From contig JAGCYM010000105.1 in the NCBI GenBank assembly GCA_017960805.1, positions 1 through 45,737 on the forward strand: DNA of 45,737 nucleotides, written 5' to 3'. Within the stretch, counting starts at the first letter, position 1, and every line of letters starts with the position of its first letter. The position numbers were made by a program, and so were the translations under genes. This DNA comes from Ruminococcus sp. (GTDB taxonomy: Bacteria; Bacillota; Clostridia; Oscillospirales; Ruminococcaceae). The notes below the pieces were generated by a model. The model was given only the letters and a program-made list of their open reading frames with translations, ran no database searches and was not told the DNA's origin. Positions 7,049 to 17,822 of the stretch are shown piece by piece.

Positions 7049-7996
7049 ATGAAGATTAAGTTTTGCTCGATTCTTTTTGCATTGCTGTTGGCGTTCGGAC
7101 TTACTCCGCTGAATATTTCAGCCAAGGAATCGCCAGCTCTTGAGTACAACCCATTTCTAACAAATACAATTGATCCTATCAGCAATAAATCCGATACTGC
7201 TACTCAAGGCATGGAATTTGTTGTTGATAATGTCTCTGCCGAGCTTGTAAATGACGATGAAGTCCGTGTACCTGTCAGATTAACGCACAACGCTGGTTTT
7301 ATCGCGGGGATCATCGCCCTTGAATGGGACAATACTGCACTCGAACTCAGAGACATTGTATACAGCGAATCTGCTCACACTAATGAGCCTGTTAGCATCA
7401 AGAATGATGGCAAAATAAAAATTTTTCTAGGTAACTGCTCCTCAAATGAGGACTTTATGGAAACGGGTGATTTTTTCACGCTTGTTTTTGTGATAACCGG
7501 TTCCGCCACTGCCGGCAGATACGATATCAAGCTATCGAATCCTGATATGGTCAATGCTGATATCGCTGATGTCAGCACATCGATTATAAACGGAAGTATA
7601 CAGCTCACTGATGGAACAGCTGTGAATTCAACAGTAAGCGAAGTAAGTACTACAACTTCAACATCACAGACTACAGCATCAGTATCATCGGGTGAACAGG
7701 GATCAGCAACTACAGAAACAAGTATTGTTCCTTCTGATAAGGAACTTGGTGATATAATGGCTGATGGCAAGATAGATGCTAAGGATGCTTCATTCATACT
7801 TGTTGCTTATTCAAATGCATCGACTGGTATGGGCGATGGGCTTACAGAAGATCAGCGTGCAGCAGGGGATGTAAATAGTGATAGAAAAATAGATGCAAAG
7901 GATGCTTCGGCTATCCTTGCGTACTATTCACTCGTTTCAACTTCATCGGGCGATGTTCCGGCATTAATTGACTTCGCACGAACTAAGCAGCAATGA
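7049..7996 (+). CDS. cohesin-dockerin protein, putative adaptor scaffoldin
   Basis: A secreted 315-residue protein. Signal peptide at residues 1-25 (basic start, hydrophobic core, ending near ISAKE). A cohesin-type beta-sandwich spans about 55-190, seen in VRVPVRLTHNAGFIAGIIALEW, TGDFFTLVFVI and the closing INGSIQL. A Ser/Thr-rich linker covers about 190-228. A dockerin of two calcium loops lies at about 232-303, each loop followed by KIDAKDAS and a helix. One cohesin plus one dockerin is the arrangement of ScaC-like adaptor scaffoldins in Ruminococcus, which change the binding specificity on a larger scaffold. The second loop has R in place of the usual Gly. GAAGGAGCG lies just before ATG 7049. 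It is a monocistronic-looking gene between an acetyltransferase and a phosphate transporter. Confidence 0.85.
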   Translation: MKIKFCSILFALLLAFGLTPLNISAKESPALEYNPFLTNTIDPISNKSDTATQGMEFVVDNVSAELVNDDEVRVPVRLTHNAGFIAGIIALEWDNTALELRDIVYSESAHTNEPVSIKNDGKIKIFLGNCSSNEDFMETGDFFTLVFVITGSATAGRYDIKLSNPDMVNADIADVSTSIINGSIQLTDGTAVNSTVSEVSTTTSTSQTTASVSSGEQGSATTETSIVPSDKELGDIMADGKIDAKDASFILVAYSNASTGMGDGLTEDQRAAGDVNSDRKIDAKDASAILAYYSLVSTSSGDVPALIDFARTKQQ

Positions 7997-8062
7997 TCAT
8001 GAAAAAATTGAAACCGAAAATATAAAAATCAGAATAATAGTCTTATTGGAGATAATGAAATT

Positions 8063-9118
8063 ATGGATTTATCATTTGTCTATTTCTGGGATCAGGTAAC
8101 ATCAAACCCGCTGCTGATGCTTGCAGTAGGTTTGACGCTCGGCGTCATTTTCGTAAATGGCTGGACGGACTGCCCTAATGCGATCGCAACCTGTGTGACG
8201 ACCCGATGTATGGAAGCGCGCCCCGCAATTCTGATGTCAGCATTCTTTAATTTCCTCGGTGTGTTTGTTATGAGTTCTGTCAATGCGACGGTTGCGCAGA
8301 CAATTGCCAATATGGTAGATTTCGGAACAAACTCTCATGATGCAATCGTAGCACTTTCAGCGGCTTTATTGGCAATAGTGATCTGGGCAGTGCTCGCTTG
8401 GTATTTTGGGATACCGACCAGCGAAAGTCATGCGCTGATTGCAGGTCTGACCGGTGCGGCGATTGCAATGCACGGTGGTCTTGCCGGCGTGAACGGCCAC
8501 GAATGGGTCAAGGTTATCTACGGACTTGTAATCTCAGTCGTGCTCGGTTTTATTCTCGGCTATGCAGTCTGCAAACTGGTGACTGTGATCTTTTTCAATG
8601 TTGACCGAAGAAAAACAGAAGGCATCTTCCGGAACGGTCAGATCGGAGCAGCCTGTGCTATGAGCTTTATGCACGGTGCGCAGGACGGTCAGAAATTCAT
8701 GGGAGTAATCCTGATGTGCCTTCTTCTTTCAAATGGCGGTGGAGAGGGCGTTGAAGTTAAGATGCCTGTATGGATCATGTTGCTTTGTTCCCTCATCATG
8801 TCGGTCGGTACATCGATTGGCGGCAAGAAAATCATTAAATCCATCGGCATGGATATGGTCAAACTGGAAAAATACCAGGGCTTTTCTGCGGATATGGCAG
8901 CTTCGATCGCACTGCTGATTAGCTCGCTCTTCGGAATTCCGGTATCGACAACACATGCAAAAACTACTGCTATCATGGGTGTTGGCGCAGTAAAGCGGCC
9001 TTCTGCAGTCAATCTCGGTGTTGTTAAAAATCTCATGATGACATGGGTCCTGACCTTCCCAGGCTGTGGATTAATCGGATATATTACAACGAAGATCTTT
9101 ATGGCGTTCTTCAAATAA
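8063..9118 (+). CDS. PiT-family inorganic phosphate transporter
   Basis: A 351-residue membrane protein with about ten hydrophobic segments. The two inverted PiT signatures are present: NGWTDCPNAIATCV at residues 31-44, and MHGAQDGQKFMGV in the second half, with GIPVSTTHAKTTAI and GIPTSESHALIAG as the matching paired repeats. It imports phosphate (or metal phosphate) using an ion gradient. The DUF47 gene begins ten bases after its stop, the standard pit-DUF47 pair, so they act together. TTGGAGA lies upstream of the ATG. Confidence 0.93.
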   Translation: MDLSFVYFWDQVTSNPLLMLAVGLTLGVIFVNGWTDCPNAIATCVTTRCMEARPAILMSAFFNFLGVFVMSSVNATVAQTIANMVDFGTNSHDAIVALSAALLAIVIWAVLAWYFGIPTSESHALIAGLTGAAIAMHGGLAGVNGHEWVKVIYGLVISVVLGFILGYAVCKLVTVIFFNVDRRKTEGIFRNGQIGAACAMSFMHGAQDGQKFMGVILMCLLLSNGGGEGVEVKMPVWIMLLCSLIMSVGTSIGGKKIIKSIGMDMVKLEKYQGFSADMAASIALLISSLFGIPVSTTHAKTTAIMGVGAVKRPSAVNLGVVKNLMMTWVLTFPGCGLIGYITTKIFMAFFK

Positions 9119-9128
9119 GGAGATTATT

Positions 9129-9758
9129 ATGGCGAACAAGAAAAACGATTTTTACTGGAACAACTATATTACGGCAGCTGATACTGCTTGCTGTGCCGCG
9201 GATTATCTACTAGAATGTCTGCGTGAATTCGATACTGAAAAGATGAATGAAATACTGCCTAAGATGCATGAATTTGAGCATAAGGGCGATTCGCTTCGAC
9301 ACGAAATGTCTGAAATGCTAGCCAAGTCTTTTGTCACTCCGATTGATCGCGAAGATATGGCTGAACTGTGCCAGAGACTTGATCATGTGATCGACTGCAT
9401 AGAGGAAGTTTTGCAGGTGATTTATATAAACAATGTTGAAAAGATTACCGATGAGGCAGTCAGCTTTGCAGAGAAAATTTGTATCTGTACTGCAAAAATG
9501 AAAGCAATGCTGACGGAACTGCCGCAATTCAGGAAATCCGAGCAGCTGCACAAGCTTATCATTGATGTAAATGCCGCTGAGGAAGAATGCGATGCACTGT
9601 ATCTTCAGGCCGCTTATAGTTGCCGTAAAAACTGGGACGGAAAGAATCCTCTGGATGTAATTGCATGGCGCGAGATCTATTCCGTGCTTGAAGAATGTGC
9701 AGATGCGTGCGAGGATGTTGCGGATACTGTTGAAGCTGTGGTAATGAAAAACACATGA
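9129..9758 (+). CDS. DUF47 / PhoU-like accessory protein of the phosphate transporter
   Basis: A 209-residue all-helical cytoplasmic protein of the DUF47 family (PhoU-like). Features are the metal-binding type stretch HEFEHKGDSLRHEM near residues 47-60, FVTPIDREDMAELCQRLDHVIDCIEEV, and a late CADACEDVADTVEAVV helix. Such proteins accompany PiT transporters and are thought to control their activity. RBS AAGGAG at 9117-9122. The beta-galactosidase starts 31 bases after the stop, so it may be co-transcribed. Confidence 0.9.
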   Translation: MANKKNDFYWNNYITAADTACCAADYLLECLREFDTEKMNEILPKMHEFEHKGDSLRHEMSEMLAKSFVTPIDREDMAELCQRLDHVIDCIEEVLQVIYINNVEKITDEAVSFAEKICICTAKMKAMLTELPQFRKSEQLHKLIIDVNAAEEECDALYLQAAYSCRKNWDGKNPLDVIAWREIYSVLEECADACEDVADTVEAVVMKNT

Positions 9759-9777
9759 TGAATATCCCAAAGACTGA

Positions 9778-12783
<3,006 letters not shown>

Positions 12784-12965
12784 AAAAACATAGCTTAGTC
12801 ATGGGGAGGCTCAAAGCATTCCAGGCCCCCAGATATCTTATACTGTGGGTATGCTGATGATAAGGTTATATATTTGCGGCGAAAAACACGCAAGCTTGCC
12901 TGTGGGATCAGTCGATATAAGTGTAATTAGATTAGGATGACGGAGGAGAAAGGGAGACAGGATAT

Positions 12966-14057
12966 ATGGAAGAAATGCGTAAGCATATTGTAAGGATAAG
13001 CAGGATCATTCAGTTCTCAATATGGTTCTGTATGGCTATTTTCGGAATAGTCACTGTTTTAGGTTTTGTGCTTGCTTTCTATCCTTATCAGGAAAGAAAT
13101 CTGGCAGAACTTAATACACGTATTGTAGATAATGCTAATTTACTGCCGATAGATCTGATCCATATGTTTTTGAAAAACAGTCATATACGGCTGCAGATCT
13201 GTTTTGCGGGGATATGTATCTCGTTGATGGCACTGACAGTATTTTTCCTGATATATGAGCTTCGGAAGATATTCAGGAATACCATAAAATCTCAAACACC
13301 TTTTACACACGAGACTTGCGAGGCTTTGAAAAAGCTCTCTGTGAAGGCGCTACTGCTTGTAGTGTTCAGTACACTTGCTGGTATTATTGTATTTTTACTG
13401 TTGCGCCTTTTTGCATATATTTTTGAATATGGTACCTTTTTGCAGGAAAAAGCAGAAGAGACAAATCACATCCAGGAGGAAATGATAATGTCCTTTGCGG
13501 AAGTTGTTGAAAACAAATCCGAACAGACGGGTAAACATGTTCGACGTGTTGCGGAGTATTCAAGGATAATCGCACTTGGCATGGGCATTGATGAAGAACG
13601 TGCAGAGCGTCTCCGTCTGGCTTCTACCATGCATGATATAGGAAAGCTTCTTATAAATGATGAGATACTTGAAAAGCCTGCCAGATTGACTGATGAAGAG
13701 TTCGATGAAATAAAAAAGCATCCCGGATATGGCGGTAAGCTCCTGAAGAACGTGGAGGGGGATGTGATGCGTATGGCAAAAACTGTCGCACTTGAGCATC
13801 ACGAGCGTCCAGACGGACGGGGATATCCGAATGGAAAATCAGCAGAGGATATCAGTATCGAAGGTCAGATAGTGGCAGTCTCCGATGTTTACGATGCTCT
13901 GACCAGCAGAAGGAGCTATAAGCAAGCTTGGGATCCGCAGGTGGCCTATGAGGAAATCATAAAGGGAAAAGGAACTCAGTTCGGAGATGCTGTTGTCAAT
14001 GCTTTTATTAGAGTGTATCCTCAGATCAATGCTGTCCGCGAACAGATGCAGGGATGA
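12966..14057 (+). CDS. membrane HD-GYP domain protein, putative c-di-GMP phosphodiesterase
   Basis: A 363-residue protein. The N-terminal half has hydrophobic segments at about 13-36, 70-95 and 128-150, followed by a short charged helix. The C-terminal half is an HD-GYP domain: KSEQTGKHVRRVAEYS, the HD pair H223-D224 in MHDIGKLL, KKHPGYGGKLL, LEHHERPDGRGYPNG at about 276-290, and VSDVYDALTSRRSYK. All metal-binding positions look intact. HD-GYP enzymes break c-di-GMP down to GMP or pGpG. The signal sensed by the membrane part is unknown. A terminator follows at 14139. With the GGDEF/EAL protein at 26062 it makes two c-di-GMP proteins in this window. Confidence 0.87.
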   Translation: MEEMRKHIVRISRIIQFSIWFCMAIFGIVTVLGFVLAFYPYQERNLAELNTRIVDNANLLPIDLIHMFLKNSHIRLQICFAGICISLMALTVFFLIYELRKIFRNTIKSQTPFTHETCEALKKLSVKALLLVVFSTLAGIIVFLLLRLFAYIFEYGTFLQEKAEETNHIQEEMIMSFAEVVENKSEQTGKHVRRVAEYSRIIALGMGIDEERAERLRLASTMHDIGKLLINDEILEKPARLTDEEFDEIKKHPGYGGKLLKNVEGDVMRMAKTVALEHHERPDGRGYPNGKSAEDISIEGQIVAVSDVYDALTSRRSYKQAWDPQVAYEEIIKGKGTQFGDAVVNAFIRVYPQINAVREQMQG

Positions 14058-14138
14058 TATGTATACACATGACAATACGAAGTCCTATGTCAGAATCTAA
14101 AAGCAGTGAAAAGTGCAGTCAAAAATGAATAGCAAATG

Positions 14139-14187
14139 TCACCCTTACCCAAGGAATATGTTATCCGATGGTGAGGGTGATTCTTTT
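14139..14187 (+). terminator. rho-independent terminator after the HD-GYP gene
   Basis: TCACCCTTACC (14139-14149) pairs with GGTGAGGGTGA (14170-14180) with one mismatch, followed by TTCTTTT. Confidence 0.75.
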
Positions 14188-14290
14188 AAAAATATTGATG
14201 TGAAAATCTGCGAAAAATTTTAAAAAGTATCTTGAATTTTACACGAATATATGTTATAATATTGCTGAAAATAACACGGGAGGTGCTGAT

Positions 14291-15586
14291 ATGTACCGGA
14301 AAATATCTGAATATTTGTTAGAATGGAAGAAAAGTCCGAATCGTAAACCGCTTATTCTCCAGGGTGCAAGACAGGTCGGAAAGACCTATGCTCTGCTTGA
14401 GTTCGGACGCAAAAACTATGATAACGTAGCTTACTTCAACTTCGAGACTGATCCTAAATTAGCTGATACATTTGCCGAGAACATAAGTCCTGCATATCTG
14501 CTGCCTATTCTTTCCCACATTGCAGAAACCACAATAGTTTCAGAGAAAACACTTATCATATTAGACGAGGTTCAGCTTTGCGAACGTGCTCTTACGTCCC
14601 TCAAATATTTCTGCGAGGAAGCGCCTCAGTATCATATTATCGTTGCAGGCAGTTTGTTGGGAGTTGCTGTCAACCGTAAGCAGTTCTCTTTCCCTGTAGG
14701 TAAGGTTGATATAAAGACTATGTATCCAATGGATATGGAAGAATTCCTGCTTGCTATGGGAGAGAATGATCTTGTCAAGGAAATACGAAGTCACTTCGAG
14801 GATAATACTCCTATGCCAAGAGTTTTACATGAATCAGCCATGCAGTTATATCGTCAATATCTAATAGTCGGCGGTATGCCAGAGTGCGTTCATCAGTTTG
14901 CTCAGACCAGGGACTATCTGCTTGTGCGTCATATTCAGGATACTATATTACTTGGCTATCTCGACGATATGAGCAAGTACAATACTAAAAATGAAATCAA
15001 GAAAACACGCCTATGCTATGACAATATCACCGTCCAGCTATCAAAGAAGAATACTCGGTTTCAGTACAAGCTTATCAAAAAAGGTGCGAGAGCTTCTGAG
15101 TTCGAGAATGCCATTGAATGGCTGAGCCTGTCGGGGATCGTCTCTCAGATATATAGAGCTGAGCAGATCAAGAAGCCTCTTGAAAACTACAAGGATATCG
15201 ACTCTTTCAAGATATTTGTTTCTGATCTGGGGCTTTTATGCGCCAAGAAAGACCTTACTGCTAATGATGTTCTTTATATGGTTGAGGATATCAATGAGTT
15301 CAAGGGCGGAATGGCTGAGAACTACGCTAACAATCAGCTTGTTATTAACGGATACCGCACGTACTATTGGGAGTCTGAGCGTGGTGCTGAAGTGGATTTC
15401 ATCATTCAGCGGGAAGGAAAACTGATACCTGTAGAGGTCAAAAGTGCTGATAATACCAAGGCTAAGAGTTTACGTGTATATATGGAGACTTATAAGCCTG
15501 AATATGCTATTAAGCTTTCTGCTAAGAATTTCGCCTTTGAGGATAGCAAGAAGATAGTTCCGCTTTATGCAGCATTTTGTATATGA
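14291..15586 (+). CDS. AAA_14/DUF4143 ATPase
   Basis: A 431-residue P-loop ATPase of the widespread AAA_14 plus DUF4143 family. Walker A GARQVGKT at residues 25-32; Walker B LIILDEVQ near 90, followed by the sensor-like VAGSLLG. The C-terminal part reads YYWESERGAEVDFIIQ and LIPVEVKS, the E...D...EVK pattern of a PD-(D/E)XK nuclease fold typical of DUF4143. The cellular role of this family is not established; a link to DNA or mobile elements is often suggested. GGGAGGTG precedes ATG 14291. A truncated relative lies at 2504. Confidence 0.9.
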   Translation: MYRKISEYLLEWKKSPNRKPLILQGARQVGKTYALLEFGRKNYDNVAYFNFETDPKLADTFAENISPAYLLPILSHIAETTIVSEKTLIILDEVQLCERALTSLKYFCEEAPQYHIIVAGSLLGVAVNRKQFSFPVGKVDIKTMYPMDMEEFLLAMGENDLVKEIRSHFEDNTPMPRVLHESAMQLYRQYLIVGGMPECVHQFAQTRDYLLVRHIQDTILLGYLDDMSKYNTKNEIKKTRLCYDNITVQLSKKNTRFQYKLIKKGARASEFENAIEWLSLSGIVSQIYRAEQIKKPLENYKDIDSFKIFVSDLGLLCAKKDLTANDVLYMVEDINEFKGGMAENYANNQLVINGYRTYYWESERGAEVDFIIQREGKLIPVEVKSADNTKAKSLRVYMETYKPEYAIKLSAKNFAFEDSKKIVPLYAAFCI

Positions 15587-15637
15587 CAGAGATTGATACC
15601 ACCTATACAAATGAATCAAGTATATTCTGATTTGGTT

Positions 15638-15667
15638 GCACCGCCGGCGGGCAGTGCTTCTTTTTTC
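15638..15667 (+). terminator. rho-independent terminator after the ATPase
   Basis: GC-rich hairpin within GCACCGCCGGCGGGCAGTGC (15638-15656) with a single internal mismatch, followed by TTCTTTTTTC. Confidence 0.7.
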
Positions 15668-15751
15668 TATAATAAGGCTTTTTTAATCAGCGTCGTTCAG
15701 AACATTTTTTAGAACTGAGTTGAGTCGATCAGTTCTTTAGCTCATTACTTC

Positions 15752-15780
15752 TTGAAAAATGCCGTGCAAAATGATATAAT
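15752..15780 (+). promoter_or_regulatory. sigma-A promoter of the N-terminal-dockerin protein
   Basis: TTGAAA (15752-15757), 17-bp spacer, TATAAT (15775-15780). The start would lie near 15787, about 60 bases before the gene. Confidence 0.75.
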
Positions 15781-15848
15781 AATTCTAATGAAATGCTATT
15801 ATCGCATTATCGGAAATAATGTTACACTGAAAGAAGGAAGGCGTGATC

Positions 15849-17708
15849 ATGAAAAAACTATCGGCAATTGCTGCTTCTTTGATTACAGCTGTGATGCTTT
15901 GTTCTCCTTTTTCAGCAAAGGCAGAAACTGAGCTTACTGTCACTACAGCTGGCGATATTAACCTCGATAAAATCTTTTCTATTTCAGATCTGGTGCTGAT
16001 GGAGAAATATCTCCTTGGCGCTGAAACATTGAGTGAACAGGCATTCGTCAATGCAGACCTTAACGGAGACGGTTGTGCCGATGTTTTTGATTTATGTCTT
16101 TTCAGAAAGGAACTGGTAGCGAAGACAGGAGGATTTACTGCTGTCATAGCTGATCTGAATGCCGACACCCATCTTGGATGTAATGAAGCATTCATTACAT
16201 CTTTAGATGAACTCTATGGTTTTTTTGGTCCGCTTTATGTTTTGACTGAGGACGGTGGATGCATAGATGTTCCTGTGATTCCAGACGAAGAGCTTGATAA
16301 GCTTGCTGAAAAGTACGATGAAGAATTTTTCAGGCATAATGGTCTTATGCTTAAAACTGATTTTAAACCTTACGGCGGAGAAGTTAAGTTTGGAAACATA
16401 TATTATTCAGGTGATTCTCTGATTGCCGAATATTATGATAAATACTCACGTGATATCCCCAGGAACGATGATGAAAGCTATCAGCTTTTACAGGTAGTGG
16501 TACCCAAAGCACTCAATAGAGCAAAGAGTTTTCATTGGGTATATGATTATCCTGAGGCTAAAGCAGAGGTCAAGACCAGCTTTACGCGCGAAGCGACAAG
16601 CAAAGGCTGGGGTTCAGCTATCGGAGGAAATCTTGATAAGTATTTTTTCAATAAAATGGAGTTTGATAAATGGATCGATGGAAAGTTTCATAGTGCAGTT
16701 GAGAAGTCACTGAAAGAAACGTATGACGAAGATTTCTTTGCGGAAAATTCATTATACATTGATCTCTATGCCGAGGGCAGGGAAAAATGGACAGTAAGCC
16801 CAAAAGCAGAAGTTACTGCGGGTAAGATAACTCTGACTTACGACCGTGAACTGACAGACGCCCCTGTGCAGGAAGGTTTGAAGATAACTCAGGTGATAAT
16901 ACCCAAAGGTGCTTGTCAAACTCAAAAGGCTGAGGTCAAGCGGACATGGCAGGAAAAAAAGAGTTATCAGTATAAGGAATTCGACCTCGGTATGCTTTGT
17001 GAGACTAAAAACATGGATATGGTCAAGGCATATAATATGCAGCCGAAATTTCTGAGCTATCAGGAAGAACTTGACGAATACCTCAGAGAATACCTGACTG
17101 ATGAGGCGATAGAGATCCTTAACTTACAGCTATACGGACATACGGCGTATATATGGATGGACTGCGATGTAATAGGCGCAAAACATACTCTTTGCTCTGC
17201 TTACAGGTCTGACGAGGATAAGGTCATTGAGTTGAGTATGATAACTGATGAGCCTTATGGAGATATCGGCGGTGACTTTTTACACATGATGTATGTTTCG
17301 CCTGATGACACCGATTATGATGTAAGGATACGCAATTTCTATATTAATGATGACTATCCGACATTTGATGAGAGTCCTGTCGAGTTAGACTTCTGGGATG
17401 ATAATGGGGGCAGGATACTTTTTATTGATCAATACAGTTTTGAGAATGAATATGCTGCAGACCTTTACCTTGCATATCCCGGAGGAGGTCCTATGCGCTT
17501 CAGAAAATATGAATACTTCGGTACGATAGAACTGGCCAGTGACTATAAGCCGTTTGATAAGGATTATTCTTATTCTGAACTCGAAGACGGAAGCCATTTC
17601 ATTGAAGGAAAGGACTTCAGGGTATCATACCTTGACGGCAAACTGACAGTCAGCTGCAAGAGTACATATGACGGAGAATTTGAAGATCATGTATTTGAGA
17701 TCAATTAG
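15849..17708 (+). CDS. secreted protein with N-terminal dockerin, unknown function
   Basis: 619 residues. A signal peptide covers about residues 1-25 (MKKLSAIAASLITAV, ending FSAKAE). A dockerin follows directly at about 32-93: GDINLDKIFSISDLVLMEKYLLG and a second loop DLNGDGCADVFDLCLF. Its loops are unlike the DAKDAS/SSDAS type of its neighbours and closer to classic type I. The remaining roughly 520 residues are acidic, rich in Tyr, Asp and Glu, and I do not recognise a catalytic family. A second EF-hand-like DLNADTHLGC lies at about 108. I chose ATG 15849 over GTG 15843 because AAGGAAGG lies seven bases before the ATG. Presumably a cellulosome-type component or one anchored by a cohesin; the role is unknown. 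Confidence 0.75.
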   Translation: MKKLSAIAASLITAVMLCSPFSAKAETELTVTTAGDINLDKIFSISDLVLMEKYLLGAETLSEQAFVNADLNGDGCADVFDLCLFRKELVAKTGGFTAVIADLNADTHLGCNEAFITSLDELYGFFGPLYVLTEDGGCIDVPVIPDEELDKLAEKYDEEFFRHNGLMLKTDFKPYGGEVKFGNIYYSGDSLIAEYYDKYSRDIPRNDDESYQLLQVVVPKALNRAKSFHWVYDYPEAKAEVKTSFTREATSKGWGSAIGGNLDKYFFNKMEFDKWIDGKFHSAVEKSLKETYDEDFFAENSLYIDLYAEGREKWTVSPKAEVTAGKITLTYDRELTDAPVQEGLKITQVIIPKGACQTQKAEVKRTWQEKKSYQYKEFDLGMLCETKNMDMVKAYNMQPKFLSYQEELDEYLREYLTDEAIEILNLQLYGHTAYIWMDCDVIGAKHTLCSAYRSDEDKVIELSMITDEPYGDIGGDFLHMMYVSPDDTDYDVRIRNFYINDDYPTFDESPVELDFWDDNGGRILFIDQYSFENEYAADLYLAYPGGGPMRFRKYEYFGTIELASDYKPFDKDYSYSELEDGSHFIEGKDFRVSYLDGKLTVSCKSTYDGEFEDHVFEIN

Positions 17709-17752
17709 AGGAACTTGATGAATAGTTAAGCAATGCTCTGATTCTATGAAAA

Positions 17753-17801
17753 AATCCCTTAGAGTTTATCACGATTTTTCAAGTGTAAACTCTAAGGGAT
17801 T
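17753..17801. terminator. bidirectional terminator between convergent dockerin genes
   Basis: A perfect 16-bp stem (17753-17768 against 17786-17801) with A-runs before and T-rich sequence after, so it can end transcription from both sides. Confidence 0.85.
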
Positions 17802-17822
17802 ATTATATTTGCGGGGAAAAAG

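Noticed and set aside
12784-12965. Possible c-di-GMP riboswitch before the HD-GYP gene (ACACGCAAGCTTGCC)
   Set aside because: The bases do not follow the GEMM-I or GEMM-II consensus around CACGCACAGGGCAAACC, and no second conserved stem was found.
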